This document shows, one piece after another, positions 1 through 7,378 of a DNA stretch of 9,754 bases. Every line of letters begins with the position of its first letter. Within the stretch, counting starts at the first letter, position 1. Position numbers and translations under genes: made by a program. Origin of the DNA: Gammaproteobacteria bacterium (GTDB taxonomy: Bacteria > Pseudomonadota > Gammaproteobacteria > GRL18); NCBI GenBank assembly GCA_030632625.1, contig DAOVUK010000077.1, positions 1-9,754 of the forward strand, read 5' to 3'. The notes beneath the pieces are model-generated. The model was not told the origin of the DNA. It ran no database searches and was given only the letters and a program-made list of their open reading frames with translations.

Positions 1-1
1 G

Positions 2-148
2 AATGGGGTATCTGAAAACAGGGATGTTTTCATTAAGCGTTCCATGGATGGACTTGAGCGTCCCCAGTCAGACGCACCAGTCTACCCGGCAGTCGGCCTT
101 AGAAGCACTTATCCGAACGGCAGCAATGGTAGTTTTGCTGACATTTAG
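2..148 (+). CDS. Possible 3' end of an unrecognised plus-strand gene (partial)
   Basis: One plus-strand frame is open from the left edge of the window to a TAG at 146-148, giving 48 residues with no start in view. The peptide is rich in Gly, Ser, Asn and Pro (for example YPAVGLRSTYPNGSNGSFADI starts near residue 28 and runs to the end minus the first residues of that stretch) and I do not recognise a family. It would converge on the yqaA gene, whose stop lies 52 nt further on. An open frame of 48 codons at a window edge can arise by chance. The complementary strand over the same bases also has a 35-codon frame, so the coding strand is uncertain. It may equally be part of a dispersed repeat or non-coding. 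No function can be assigned. Confidence 0.3.
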   Translation, partial: NGVSENRDVFIKRSMDGLERPQSDAPVYPAVGLRSTYPNGSNGSFADI

Positions 149-200
149 AAAGTAAGTTTTTTTGCCAGGAATCATTTTTACCGAGTATCCTATACAAGCT

Positions 201-653
201 TTATCCCGGATAAACCGCATAACTTAAAATAAAGTATCTAAAAAACTTGCCCAGAGAAATATATAATAATGCCTGAAGCCAGTGTGTTTTGACCAGACCG
301 GCAACCAGGCATAAGGGATCACCAATAATGGGCAGGAAGCTGAAAAAAAGCACGGGAGAACCATAGTTTTTGAGCCATTTCTCTGCTTTGAAGCGATACT
401 TACTTTCTGTCTCCTGGTTTTTATCTTTATCCTTATCCTTATGGAAGCCTGTGCGGATTAAAATACCCAGAACCCAATTGCTCATGCCGCCCAGTGAATT
501 TCCAATGCCAACGATTAAGATCAAAAACCCTGTATCCCAGTTTTGTTGAGAAAGCATCAGTAAAAAAAGTGCTTCTGAACTACCCGGCAAAAGAGTTGCT
601 GAGGTAAAACCACTAATGAACAAAGTAATAAGGGGTAATGTTGAATCAATCAT
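201..653 (-). CDS. yqaA: YqaA-type DedA/VTT-family inner-membrane protein
   Basis: This 150-residue polytopic membrane protein resembles E. coli YqaA (142 aa), a short member of the DedA/SNARE-associated (VTT) superfamily. Visible motifs are SATLLPGSSEALF (residues 18-30), GNSLGG (51-56), a LPIIGDPLCLVAG segment (about 108-120) and a closing GKFFRY segment. Hydrophobic stretches lie near residues 5-35, 41-66, 100-121 and 126-146. The molecular role of YqaA is unknown; some DedA relatives help recycle lipid carriers, but that should not be transferred to this branch. The ATG at 653 is preceded by GAAGG with a 9-nt spacer, a good ribosome binding site. The gene begins 34 nt after the dnaE stop, so it is probably co-transcribed with dnaE, and it occupies the usual place of accA. 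A Lys-Asp repeat (residues 72-78) expands the cytoplasmic or periplasmic loop relative to E. coli. Confidence 0.85.
   Translation of the reverse strand: MIDSTLPLITLFISGFTSATLLPGSSEALFLLMLSQQNWDTGFLILIVGIGNSLGGMSNWVLGILIRTGFHKDKDKDKNQETESKYRFKAEKWLKNYGSPVLFFSFLPIIGDPLCLVAGLVKTHWLQALLYISLGKFFRYFILSYAVYPG
421..442. repeat. Short hexanucleotide tandem repeat inside yqaA
   Basis: Three consecutive copies of TTATCY (421-426, 427-432, 433-438) plus a partial fourth copy lie in the yqaA coding region. Read on the minus strand they encode alternating Lys and Asp at residues 72-78. The unit is two codons long, so gain or loss of copies would keep the frame and only change the length of a charged loop between membrane segments. 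Confidence 0.7.
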
Positions 654-687
654 TGTTGAGAGCCTTCAGCCATATAAAAAAAGAGAG

Positions 688-2052
688 CTAACGGTACATT
701 ATTTTGCTCTGGCTGCCAGTCAATTTATCAATACGACTCAATAATTCTTTAGTTAATCTGACCTTCCATTGATCCGCTAAGCGAATCGCTGTTTTTGCTT
801 TTTTTCCGCTATAAGTGTATACAACAGGACATTCGCCGCCTTCTCTGAAAGGGGTTAAAACCTCTTTAAAATTATTAATAAAGATCTCATCAACCTGATC
901 ATAATGAATATTTATTGATAAGCGTCGGGCATAATGGTTTCTGGCAGCATCTAAATCATAAATAGTATCAACCGTAATTCTGGCATTACCTGAATAACGA
1001 TCCAGGCCCAGTTCACCAGAAAGAACAATTATAGAGTCTTTTATCAAAATATCCTGATACTGTTCATATTTATCAGAAAACAAAGCAATTTCCTGTCGAC
1101 CGCTGCGATCATCAATAGTAATAAAGGCCATTTTATCACCCCGCTTGGTATTCATTGTCCGCATAGCAATGATCAAGCCGGCAATGACAATATTTTGTTT
1201 CTTTTCCGGGTTAAGCTCCATGAGCTTATGGGTAGTAAAATTTCGTAATTCATCCAGATATTGTTCAATAGGATGCCCGGTAAGATAAAGTCCTAAAGTA
1301 TCTTTTTCAAATCGAAGACGCTCATCTTCAGGCCATTCCGGCAATTGCTCAAAACGACTTGAAGCATCATCTGAGGTACTGTCCATAGCGCCGGTAGCAA
1401 AGAAATCACCGCCAAATAAATCATCCTGGCCGACAGCCTGAGCCTTAGCAAATTGATCCGCTGCTTTGGTAGCCTTGGGAATAGCATTAAACAATGTTGC
1501 CCGGGACAGACCAAAGCTATCCAGAGCACCTGCTTTAACCAGAGTTTCCATAACCCGTTTGTTGCAGCGCCGCAAATCAACACGATTACAAAAGTCCTGA
1601 AAATCTTTGTATACACCACCCGTATTGCGCCCTTCAACAATACTTTCAATCGCACCTTCACCCACACCTTTTATGGCGCCAAGACCATAGACCACTTCAT
1701 CCTCTTCACTGACAGTAAATTTGTATTCGGAGAGATTAACATTGGGGGCAATCACGTTTAAACCGGCATCCCGGCACTCTTCAATCACCACCACAACTTT
1801 CTCGGTATTATCCATATCCGCAGATAATACCGCAGCCATAAAGGCTTCAACATAGTGGGTTTTCAACCATAAAGTCTGGTAGGAAACCAGGGCATAAGCG
1901 GCAGAGTGTGATTTATTAAAACCATAAGCTGCAAATTTTTCCATCTGGTCAAAAATGTGGGTTGCTACCGCCTTATCAACACCATTATCAACCGAACCGT
2001 CTTCAAAAATTGAACGCTGCGCAGCCATGACTTCAGGTTTTTTCTTACCCAT
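688..2052 (-). CDS. dnaE: DNA polymerase III alpha subunit, C-terminal portion downstream of an in-frame amber codon
   Basis: This is the second part of dnaE, drawn from the first available ATG after the amber codon. The frame is actually open from 2109 and continues the upstream part without a shift. It begins at MGKKKPE in the fingers (residue 716 of the full-length numbering). It then contains GFNKSHSAAYALVSYQ (about 759-774), the helix-hairpin-helix region, a beta-clamp-binding pentapeptide QDDLF (924-928, compare QADMF in E. coli), an OB-fold region with DDRSGRQEIALF, and the C-terminal domain that contacts tau. It ends with TAG at 690-688, near the usual DnaE length. The ATG at 2052 has no Shine-Dalgarno at a useful distance, so independent translation looks weak. 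The fragment lacks the PHP domain and the three catalytic aspartates, so it could not polymerise alone. Confidence 0.85.
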   Translation of the reverse strand: MGKKKPEVMAAQRSIFEDGSVDNGVDKAVATHIFDQMEKFAAYGFNKSHSAAYALVSYQTLWLKTHYVEAFMAAVLSADMDNTEKVVVVIEECRDAGLNVIAPNVNLSEYKFTVSEEDEVVYGLGAIKGVGEGAIESIVEGRNTGGVYKDFQDFCNRVDLRRCNKRVMETLVKAGALDSFGLSRATLFNAIPKATKAADQFAKAQAVGQDDLFGGDFFATGAMDSTSDDASSRFEQLPEWPEDERLRFEKDTLGLYLTGHPIEQYLDELRNFTTHKLMELNPEKKQNIVIAGLIIAMRTMNTKRGDKMAFITIDDRSGRQEIALFSDKYEQYQDILIKDSIIVLSGELGLDRYSGNARITVDTIYDLDAARNHYARRLSINIHYDQVDEIFINNFKEVLTPFREGGECPVVYTYSGKKAKTAIRLADQWKVRLTKELLSRIDKLTGSQSKIMYR

Positions 2053-2112
2053 AGCACGCCGTAATAAATCAGCACCACCCAGAGTATAACCTGCTAAAAC
2101 CTGGGAGATCTA
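2053..2112 (-). other. dnaE: In-frame amber codon and conserved 19-codon bridge within dnaE
   Basis: On the minus strand the sequence reads GTG ATG TAG ATC TCC CAG. The TAG is codon 696 of dnaE counted from the ATG at 4197. The 19 codons from 2109 to 2053 read ISQVLAGYTLGGADLLRRA and match E. coli IAQVLSGYTLGGADMLRRA, which follows a Gln in E. coli. One C-to-T change (CAG to TAG) is therefore enough to explain the interruption, with no frame change and no missing bases. The base after TAG is A, and the next six bases do not form the CARYYA readthrough context. No intein sequence is present on either side. Confidence 0.95.
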
Positions 2113-4197
2113 CATCACCTGTTCCTGATACAAAATAGTACCGTAGGTTGGCTGCAATATGGGTTCTAATGAAGGATGCGGATACTCGACTTTCTGCCGA
2201 CCATGTTTACGGTCGATAAAATCATCCACCATCCCGGACTGTAACGGCCCTGGTCGAAACAATGCCACCAGAGCAACAATATCTTCAAAACAATCCGGCT
2301 GCAGACGCTTGATCAGATCTTTCATGCCTCTGGATTCAAGCTGAAAAACAGCAGTGGTATTACTGGCTTTAAGTGTTTTAAACGAAGCTCGGTCTTCTAA
2401 ATCGATTTGTGTAATATCAACTTCTGTTTCGCCCAGCTTTCTTTTTCTGGCATTAATAATTTTCAATGCCCAATCAACAACCGTTAATGTTTTTAAGCCC
2501 AGAAAGTCAAATTTGACCAGCCCCACTGTTTCGACATCATTTTTATCATATTGAGTCACAATACTTTGTGAATCTTGTTCACAGTAAATGGGTGAGAAGT
2601 CATTAATATCACTGGGGGAAATAACCACCCCCCCGGCATGCTTGCCCACATTTTTGGTGATCCCTTCCAGAGACAGAGCCATATCAATCAAATCATGAAC
2701 CGCATCATCTGTGTCATAGCGTCTTTGTAATTCTTCTTCCTGTTCCATGGCCTGTGAAATGGTAATACCAATATCCATGGGGATCAGTTTGGCAATAGAA
2801 TCCACAAAACCATAACCCTGCCCCTGCACACGTCCGACATCACGAATAGCCGCTTTGGCCGCCATGGAACCAAAAGTGATGATCTGCGAGACTCTGTCCC
2901 GGCCATAGGTTTCAGCCACATATTGAATGACTTTTTCACGCCCTTCCATACAAAAATCAATATCAAAGTCCGGCATGGAAACCCGCTCAGGATTTAAGAA
3001 ACGTTCAAACAGTAAATCATATTCAAGGGGATCCAGATCGGTAATCGTCATGGCATAGGCAACCAGAGAACCCGCACCTGAACCACGTCCGGGACCTACT
3101 GGTACATCATTTTCTTTAGACCAGTGGATAAAATCCGCGACAATAAGAAAGTAACCGGGGAATCCCATCTGGGTGATAACATCCAGTTCGATATCCAGTC
3201 GTTCCCGGTATTGTTTAAATTTTTCTTTATATTTTTCCTTCGCTTCACTCGTATTTCCTGCAAAACAATCCTCTCCAAAAAGTTGCGGGAAACGTTTATT
3301 GAGTCCATCATGAGCGAGTTGTCGAAAGTATTCATCAATACTTAAACCCTCCGGGATCGGAAAGTCAGGTAAGAAATTTTCCCCAAGATGTAAGGTCACA
3401 TTACAACGTCTGGCAATTTCAACACTGTTTTGTATAGCCTCCGGAATATCTTCAAATAAGGCCATCATTTCTGCACTTGATTTGAAGTATTGTTCCTCAG
3501 AATAATCCCGTGGTCTTCTTTTATCTGCCAGGATACGCCCCTGATTAACACAGACACGTGCATCATGGGCAGGAAAGTCCTCTTTGTTTAAAAACCGGAC
3601 CGCATTGGTCGCAACCACCGGTAAATCCAGCCTTTGTGACACAGCAACTGCCCGATGCAGAAAAGTCTCATCACCTGCACGGGAAGTTCTTTGCAGCTCC
3701 AGGTATAAGCTGTCCGGAAACAGTTTCTGATAATCGCTTAAGAGCTGTTCAGCTTCACTATTTTTTTCTTCCAGCAGCAGCCGGCCAATATCACTGGCTT
3801 TGCCTAATAGAGCAATTAAGCCTGATGAATATTCACTTAACCAGCTTCGCTCAATTATCGCTTTGCCAAGATGCTGTCCCTGAAGAAAACTTTGACTAAT
3901 AAGCTTTTTAAGATTCTGGTAACCCTCGTTATTTTTACACAGAACCAGCAGACGAAAAGGCTTTGCAGGCTCATCCTCATTTTTGAGCCAGAGATCAGCA
4001 CCAAGAACAGGCTTAATTCCAGCAGCAAGACAAGCCTGATAGAGCTTAACCAAAGCATATAGATTACTTTGATCAGTAATAGCAATTGCCGGCATCTGTT
4101 CACTCTGAATCGCTTTAATGAGAGGCTTAAGACGTACAATACCATCAACCAGAGAAAACTCAGTGTGCAGGTTTAAGTGGATAAATTGATTCGACAT
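2110..4197 (-). CDS. dnaE: DNA polymerase III alpha subunit, N-terminal portion ending at an in-frame amber codon
   Basis: The alpha subunit is the replicative DNA polymerase of the Pol III holoenzyme. This part encodes 695 residues: the PHP domain (about 1-270), palm, thumb and the start of the fingers. The catalytic aspartates are D410 and D412 in PDFDIDF and D564 in VKFDFLGL, equivalent to E. coli D401, D403 and D555. The start is ATG at 4197 (MSNQFIHLNLHTEFS), matching the E. coli N-terminus; a TTG at 4218 would add seven unconserved residues. AAGG lies 11 nt upstream. The rnhB stop is 28 nt away, indicating one operon. Translation stops at TAG (2112-2110) right after YQEQVM, where E. coli has Gln. 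Without the rest, the product lacks most of the fingers, the clamp-binding motif and the tau-binding domain. Read through, the protein would be 1169 aa, against 1160 in E. coli. Confidence 0.92.
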   Translation of the reverse strand: MSNQFIHLNLHTEFSLVDGIVRLKPLIKAIQSEQMPAIAITDQSNLYALVKLYQACLAAGIKPVLGADLWLKNEDEPAKPFRLLVLCKNNEGYQNLKKLISQSFLQGQHLGKAIIERSWLSEYSSGLIALLGKASDIGRLLLEEKNSEAEQLLSDYQKLFPDSLYLELQRTSRAGDETFLHRAVAVSQRLDLPVVATNAVRFLNKEDFPAHDARVCVNQGRILADKRRPRDYSEEQYFKSSAEMMALFEDIPEAIQNSVEIARRCNVTLHLGENFLPDFPIPEGLSIDEYFRQLAHDGLNKRFPQLFGEDCFAGNTSEAKEKYKEKFKQYRERLDIELDVITQMGFPGYFLIVADFIHWSKENDVPVGPGRGSGAGSLVAYAMTITDLDPLEYDLLFERFLNPERVSMPDFDIDFCMEGREKVIQYVAETYGRDRVSQIITFGSMAAKAAIRDVGRVQGQGYGFVDSIAKLIPMDIGITISQAMEQEEELQRRYDTDDAVHDLIDMALSLEGITKNVGKHAGGVVISPSDINDFSPIYCEQDSQSIVTQYDKNDVETVGLVKFDFLGLKTLTVVDWALKIINARKRKLGETEVDITQIDLEDRASFKTLKASNTTAVFQLESRGMKDLIKRLQPDCFEDIVALVALFRPGPLQSGMVDDFIDRKHGRQKVEYPHPSLEPILQPTYGTILYQEQVM

Positions 4198-4225
4198 GGT
4201 TGGCACAGCCTTAAGCAAGATTTAT

Positions 4226-4831
4226 TTAAAGACAGGTTTGATTGAGAATTTTTTGTACGGGTTTGTAACTTTTTCGATGTATAGGCGTAATGCCGAGCTT
4301 TTGTAATGCCTCAATATGAAGCTTAGTCGGATAACCTTTATGTTGAGCAAAACCATAACCAGGATAAATTGCATCCATAGCTATCATTTCATTATCCCGG
4401 AAAACTTTTGCCAGTATTGATGCGGCACTGATGGCAGCTACTCTCGAATCACCTTTAATGACGGCTTCGCAGGGTAATGGAATATTCGGGCAAAATTTAC
4501 CGTCTACCAGGACTTTATCGGGGCTTAGTGTCAATCCTGCAACAGCACGCTGCATCGCCAGCAAGGTCGCATGGAAAATATTGAGTTCATCAATTTCTTC
4601 ATGCTCAGCTCTGGCAATAAAATAGCAAAGCGCCTTATTCTTTATTTCGACAGCCAGTGCTGCACGCTTTTTCTCAGTCAGCTTTTTAGAGTCATCCAGC
4701 CCTGCTATCGGATTATCAGGATCCAGAATCACTGCGGCGGTAACAACTGCACCTGCTAAAGGACCCCGGCCAACTTCATCAACGCCGGCAATATGGCCTG
4801 TCAGATTAAGATATAAAGGGTCAAAGCTCAT
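4226..4831 (-). CDS. rnhB: Ribonuclease HII
   Basis: RNase HII cuts the RNA strand of RNA-DNA hybrids and removes single ribonucleotides misincorporated in DNA. The 201-residue product carries the [15 protein letters not shown] signature near its N-terminus and the four acidic active-site residues: D18 and E19 in VDEVGRG, D110 in VLVDGK and D128 in IKGDSR. The [12 protein letters not shown] and [11 protein letters not shown] segments are also typical. I chose ATG at 4831 because it gives an N-terminus close in length to E. coli RnhB (198 aa). A GTG at 4846 would add five residues and has no better ribosome binding site. The ATG lies inside the end of lpxB (11-nt overlap), so translation is probably coupled. 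It is followed by dnaE after 28 nt, the conserved gammaproteobacterial order. Confidence 0.95.
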   Translation of the reverse strand: MSFDPLYLNLTGHIAGVDEVGRGPLAGAVVTAAVILDPDNPIAGLDDSKKLTEKKRAALAVEIKNKALCYFIARAEHEEIDELNIFHATLLAMQRAVAGLTLSPDKVLVDGKFCPNIPLPCEAVIKGDSRVAAISAASILAKVFRDNEMIAMDAIYPGYGFAQHKGYPTKLHIEALQKLGITPIHRKSYKPVQKILNQTCL

Positions 4832-5999
4832 CAGCAGCCAACGCACCGCGTTGTTTTAAATAATCTATCACTGCCTGAGCGGCACTTTGATTGGCATTCT
4901 GACGCAATAATGTGTGTATATCATCAAAAGCATCTAATTTGTTACACCATGATTCATCTGATAAGAGCTTAAGTAATTTGGGTGCTAAAATTTCAGCACA
5001 CACATCGTTCTGGGTAATTTCTTCCACCAGATATTCACCCGCCAGAAGGTTTGGCAAAGAATAATAAGGTACCTGCAATAAACGCTTAGCAATCCAATAA
5101 GTGACCGGGGACAATTTATAAGCCACAATCATTGGTTTTTTTAGTAATAAGGCTTCAAGTGCAGCAGTTCCGGATGCCAGCAGCACTGCGTTGGATGCCG
5201 CCATGACGTCTCTGGAATGACCATCAAACAGGATAAATCGAGTTCGTGCCTGCGCATCTTCAGCTGTTTGCAGGTTGAGCTCCTGCTTAAAAAAATGACG
5301 GGTTTTATCATTAACAAATGGAATTATAAATAACAGATCTGAACGACGTTTCAAACTCTGCAGCAAGGTTTCAATAAAGGGTTTTGCCAATCGGGTCACT
5401 TCTGACATTCTGCTGCCGGGTAACACAGCAATGACAGAATCGCCCGAATCAGCTTCAAGATGTATTTTTTGTCGAGCCTGATTAATATCGATAGTTAAGT
5501 CAATTTCATCTGCCAGGGTATGACCTACATATTTAACAGAGATATTATGGTTTTCATAAAACCTTGCTTCAAAAGGAAACAGAGTCAGAATCAAATCAAC
5601 TGCACGTGATATCTTGCCCAGACGATATTGACGCCAGGCCCAAACCGATGGACTGACATAATGTATGGTACCAATACCGGCTTCTTTTAATGTCGTCTCT
5701 ACAACGAGATTAAAATCAGGCGCATCAATACCAATAAAGACATCCGGGGGGTTATCAAGAAAGTGGCTGATCAGTTCTTTACGAATTGCAGATAATTCAC
5801 GGTAATGAGCCAGAACTTCAACAAGTCCCATGACCGAGAGTTTTTCAGCAGGATAAATGGCCGTACATCCGGCCTCTATCATTAAAGGTCCGGCAATTCC
5901 TTCAAAGCGGGCATCTGGATATTGTTCCAGTATTGCGTGCATCAATCCTGCAGCGAGGATATCACCTGAGGCTTCTCCCGCAATAATGCCGATGCGCAT
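4821..5999 (-). CDS. lpxB: Lipid-A-disaccharide synthase
   Basis: LpxB joins UDP-2,3-diacylglucosamine and 2,3-diacylglucosamine-1-phosphate (lipid X) to form the lipid A disaccharide at the inner membrane. It is a GT19-family glycosyltransferase. The 392-residue product (382 in E. coli) shows the N-terminal AGEASGD loop (about 7-13), GIDAPDFN with D92 matching the essential E. coli D98, [16 protein letters not shown], and the C-terminal [10 protein letters not shown] and [10 protein letters not shown] segments. The ATG at 5999 overlaps the lpxA stop by one base (TGATG on the coding strand), a classic translational coupling arrangement; no strong Shine-Dalgarno is visible. The 3' end overlaps rnhB. 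The product is full length with no missing motif. Confidence 0.97.
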   Translation of the reverse strand: MRIGIIAGEASGDILAAGLMHAILEQYPDARFEGIAGPLMIEAGCTAIYPAEKLSVMGLVEVLAHYRELSAIRKELISHFLDNPPDVFIGIDAPDFNLVVETTLKEAGIGTIHYVSPSVWAWRQYRLGKISRAVDLILTLFPFEARFYENHNISVKYVGHTLADEIDLTIDINQARQKIHLEADSGDSVIAVLPGSRMSEVTRLAKPFIETLLQSLKRRSDLLFIIPFVNDKTRHFFKQELNLQTAEDAQARTRFILFDGHSRDVMAASNAVLLASGTAALEALLLKKPMIVAYKLSPVTYWIAKRLLQVPYYSLPNLLAGEYLVEEITQNDVCAEILAPKLLKLLSDESWCNKLDAFDDIHTLLRQNANQSAAQAVIDYLKQRGALAADEL

Positions 6000-6787
6000 C
6001 AGCGAATAATTCCACGGCTTACATCTTTATCCAGAAAATCAATCATTCGAGCCAGGTCATTACAATTGGTGGCAAGTTCATTAATTTCTGTAATGGCATC
6101 ATCCAGGGTTAAATTTGAACGATACAGTGCCTTATAGGCAGAACGAATGGATTTTATTGATTCTTTAGAAAAACCATGGCGCTTTAAACCTTCAATGTTC
6201 AGTCCATGGGGTTTAGCCATATGACCTGAAACCATAATATAGGGAGGAACATCTTTAGAGATCACACTATTCATCGCAGTAAAACAATAGGCACCAATGG
6301 TGCAAAACTGATGAATGAGAGAAAAACCGCCCAGAATTGCATGGCTATGAATATTCACATGCCCTGCAAGGGCAACATTATTAGCCAGAATAATATCATT
6401 CGCCAGAAGACAATCATGGGCGATATGGACATAAGCCATAATGAGGTTGTCATTGCCCAGTGATGTTGCGCCCCGATCCTGAACTGTGCCTCGATTTAAT
6501 GTCGTGAATTCTCGAATAACATTTCTGTCACCAATTTTCAGGCGTGTATCTTCGCCCTGATATTTTTTATCCTGAGGTGCTTCACCGATAGAACCAAACT
6601 GAAAAAAAGTATTATCTTTACCAATATGAGTCGGGCCATTTATCACCACATGTGAAGCAATTTTATTACCCGTATCAATGGTTACTTTTTTTCCAATTAC
6701 AGAATAGGCACCCACTTCTACATCATCAGCTAACTCAGCGGAAGGATCAATTATGGCAGTGGGGTGAATTCGCTTCTTTTCAGGCAT
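5999..6787 (-). CDS. lpxA: Acyl-ACP--UDP-N-acetylglucosamine O-acyltransferase
   Basis: LpxA transfers a 3-hydroxyacyl chain from ACP to the 3-OH of UDP-GlcNAc, the first step of lipid A synthesis. The 262-residue product is the same length as E. coli LpxA. Residues about 8-185 are left-handed beta-helix hexapeptide repeats, followed by a helical C-terminal domain with the NIEGLKRHGFS segment. The general-base histidine is H124 in HIAHDC (E. coli H125). Aligning HQFCTIGAYCFTAMNSV with E. coli HQFCIIGAHVMVGGCSG places M172 opposite E. coli G173. This is the acyl-length ruler, where Met favours C10 chains as in Pseudomonas aeruginosa. The gene starts 44 nt after fabZ with only a weak ribosome binding site. 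Its stop codon shares a base with the lpxB start. Confidence 0.97.
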   Translation of the reverse strand: MPEKKRIHPTAIIDPSAELADDVEVGAYSVIGKKVTIDTGNKIASHVVINGPTHIGKDNTFFQFGSIGEAPQDKKYQGEDTRLKIGDRNVIREFTTLNRGTVQDRGATSLGNDNLIMAYVHIAHDCLLANDIILANNVALAGHVNIHSHAILGGFSLIHQFCTIGAYCFTAMNSVISKDVPPYIMVSGHMAKPHGLNIEGLKRHGFSKESIKSIRSAYKALYRSNLTLDDAITEINELATNCNDLARMIDFLDKDVSRGIIR

Positions 6788-6831
6788 AAGTTTCAGACAT
6801 ATTTTTCAGAAAAATTTATCAACTATTAGTT

Positions 6832-7287
6832 TCAGGCATCTCTCTCAGCACACATTAATTCTGCAGACGCGACCAACTGATCATCCACCGTTGCTACAGC
6901 ATTAAATTTCCATACGCCACGCATATTTTTTATCACTTCAACCTTAAGCATTAACTGCTCCCCGGGATTGACCGGGCGTTTAAATCGGGCTTTATCAATA
7001 CCGACTAAATAATAAAGTGACTCACTATTGGGTTTACTATCAGTTGATTTATAGGCCAGAATCCCTGTTGCCTGGGCCAGAGCCTCAATAACAAGCACAC
7101 CGGGCAATATCGGTTTCTGGGGAAAGTGCCCTGCAAACTGAGGCTCATTATAAGTCACATTTTTAAGAGCCAGTAATGATTTTCCCGGTTCAAAATCTAT
7201 CACCTTATCCACTAACAAGAACGGATAACGATGCGGAAGATGCTCGAGAACATCATGGATATCCATTGAATTGAGTTGATTTTCCAT
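6832..7287 (-). CDS. fabZ: 3-hydroxyacyl-[acyl-carrier-protein] dehydratase FabZ
   Basis: FabZ dehydrates 3-hydroxyacyl-ACP to trans-2-enoyl-ACP in fatty acid elongation. It therefore competes with LpxA and LpxD for the same 3-hydroxyacyl-ACP. The 151-residue hot-dog-fold protein equals E. coli FabZ in length. It has the [13 protein letters not shown] start (about 17-29) and the catalytic pair H54 and E68 in the segment [20 protein letters not shown] (53-72), at the same numbers as E. coli. The ATG at 7287 follows a purine-rich AAGAAG at a usable distance. The gene is 91 nt downstream of lpxD, one of the widest spacings in the cluster, and 44 nt upstream of lpxA. Confidence 0.97.
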   Translation of the reverse strand: MENQLNSMDIHDVLEHLPHRYPFLLVDKVIDFEPGKSLLALKNVTYNEPQFAGHFPQKPILPGVLVIEALAQATGILAYKSTDSKPNSESLYYLVGIDKARFKRPVNPGEQLMLKVEVIKNMRGVWKFNAVATVDDQLVASAELMCAERDA

Positions 7288-7312
7288 TTAATTCTTCTTT
7301 TTTAAAACGTCT

Positions 7313-7347
7313 AAATTTGGCTAAAGCCACTTAAATAAAAATTTGGC
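7313..7347. repeat. Direct repeat with overlapping small inverted repeats between lpxD and fabZ
   Basis: The 91-nt gap between lpxD and fabZ contains AAATTTGGC twice, at 7313-7321 and 7339-7347 (26-nt spacing). GCCA at 7326-7329 can pair either with TGGC at 7318-7321 (full inverted repeat TGGCT-AA-AGCCA) or with TGGC at 7344-7347. The stems are only 4-5 bp and there is no clear terminator T-run, so a regulatory role is unproven. I see no convincing promoter in the gap. Confidence 0.35.
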
Positions 7348-7378
7348 CATTATCATTAGAGCTAGTTGCAAAATTGCT

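Noticed and set aside
121..163. Hairpin CAGCAA/TTGCTG (121-140) followed by a T run (157-163) as a plus-strand terminator
   Set aside because: The stem is only 6 bp, lies inside the candidate reading frame, and the T run is 16 nt away, too far for an intrinsic terminator.
201..213. Palindrome TTATCC-C-GGATAA over the yqaA stop codon
   Set aside because: A one-base loop cannot form a useful hairpin, there is no T run after it, and it sits in coding sequence. Probably chance.
1453..1761. Plus-strand open frame of 102 codons antisense to dnaE, and several similar plus-strand frames at 2159-4062
   Set aside because: They lie opposite strongly conserved dnaE sequence, show no recognisable protein features, and are explained as shadow frames.
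2053..2112. Split-intein or frameshift explanation for the broken dnaE
   Set aside because: Both parts are in the same frame, the bridging codons match E. coli DnaE, and no intein sequence is present. A single base change is sufficient.
4198..4218. TTG at 4218 as the start of dnaE
   Set aside because: It adds seven residues not seen in E. coli DnaE. ATG at 4197 gives an N-terminus matching the family.
4832..4846. GTG at 4846 as the start of rnhB
   Set aside because: It adds five residues without a better ribosome binding site. ATG at 4831 fits the family length.
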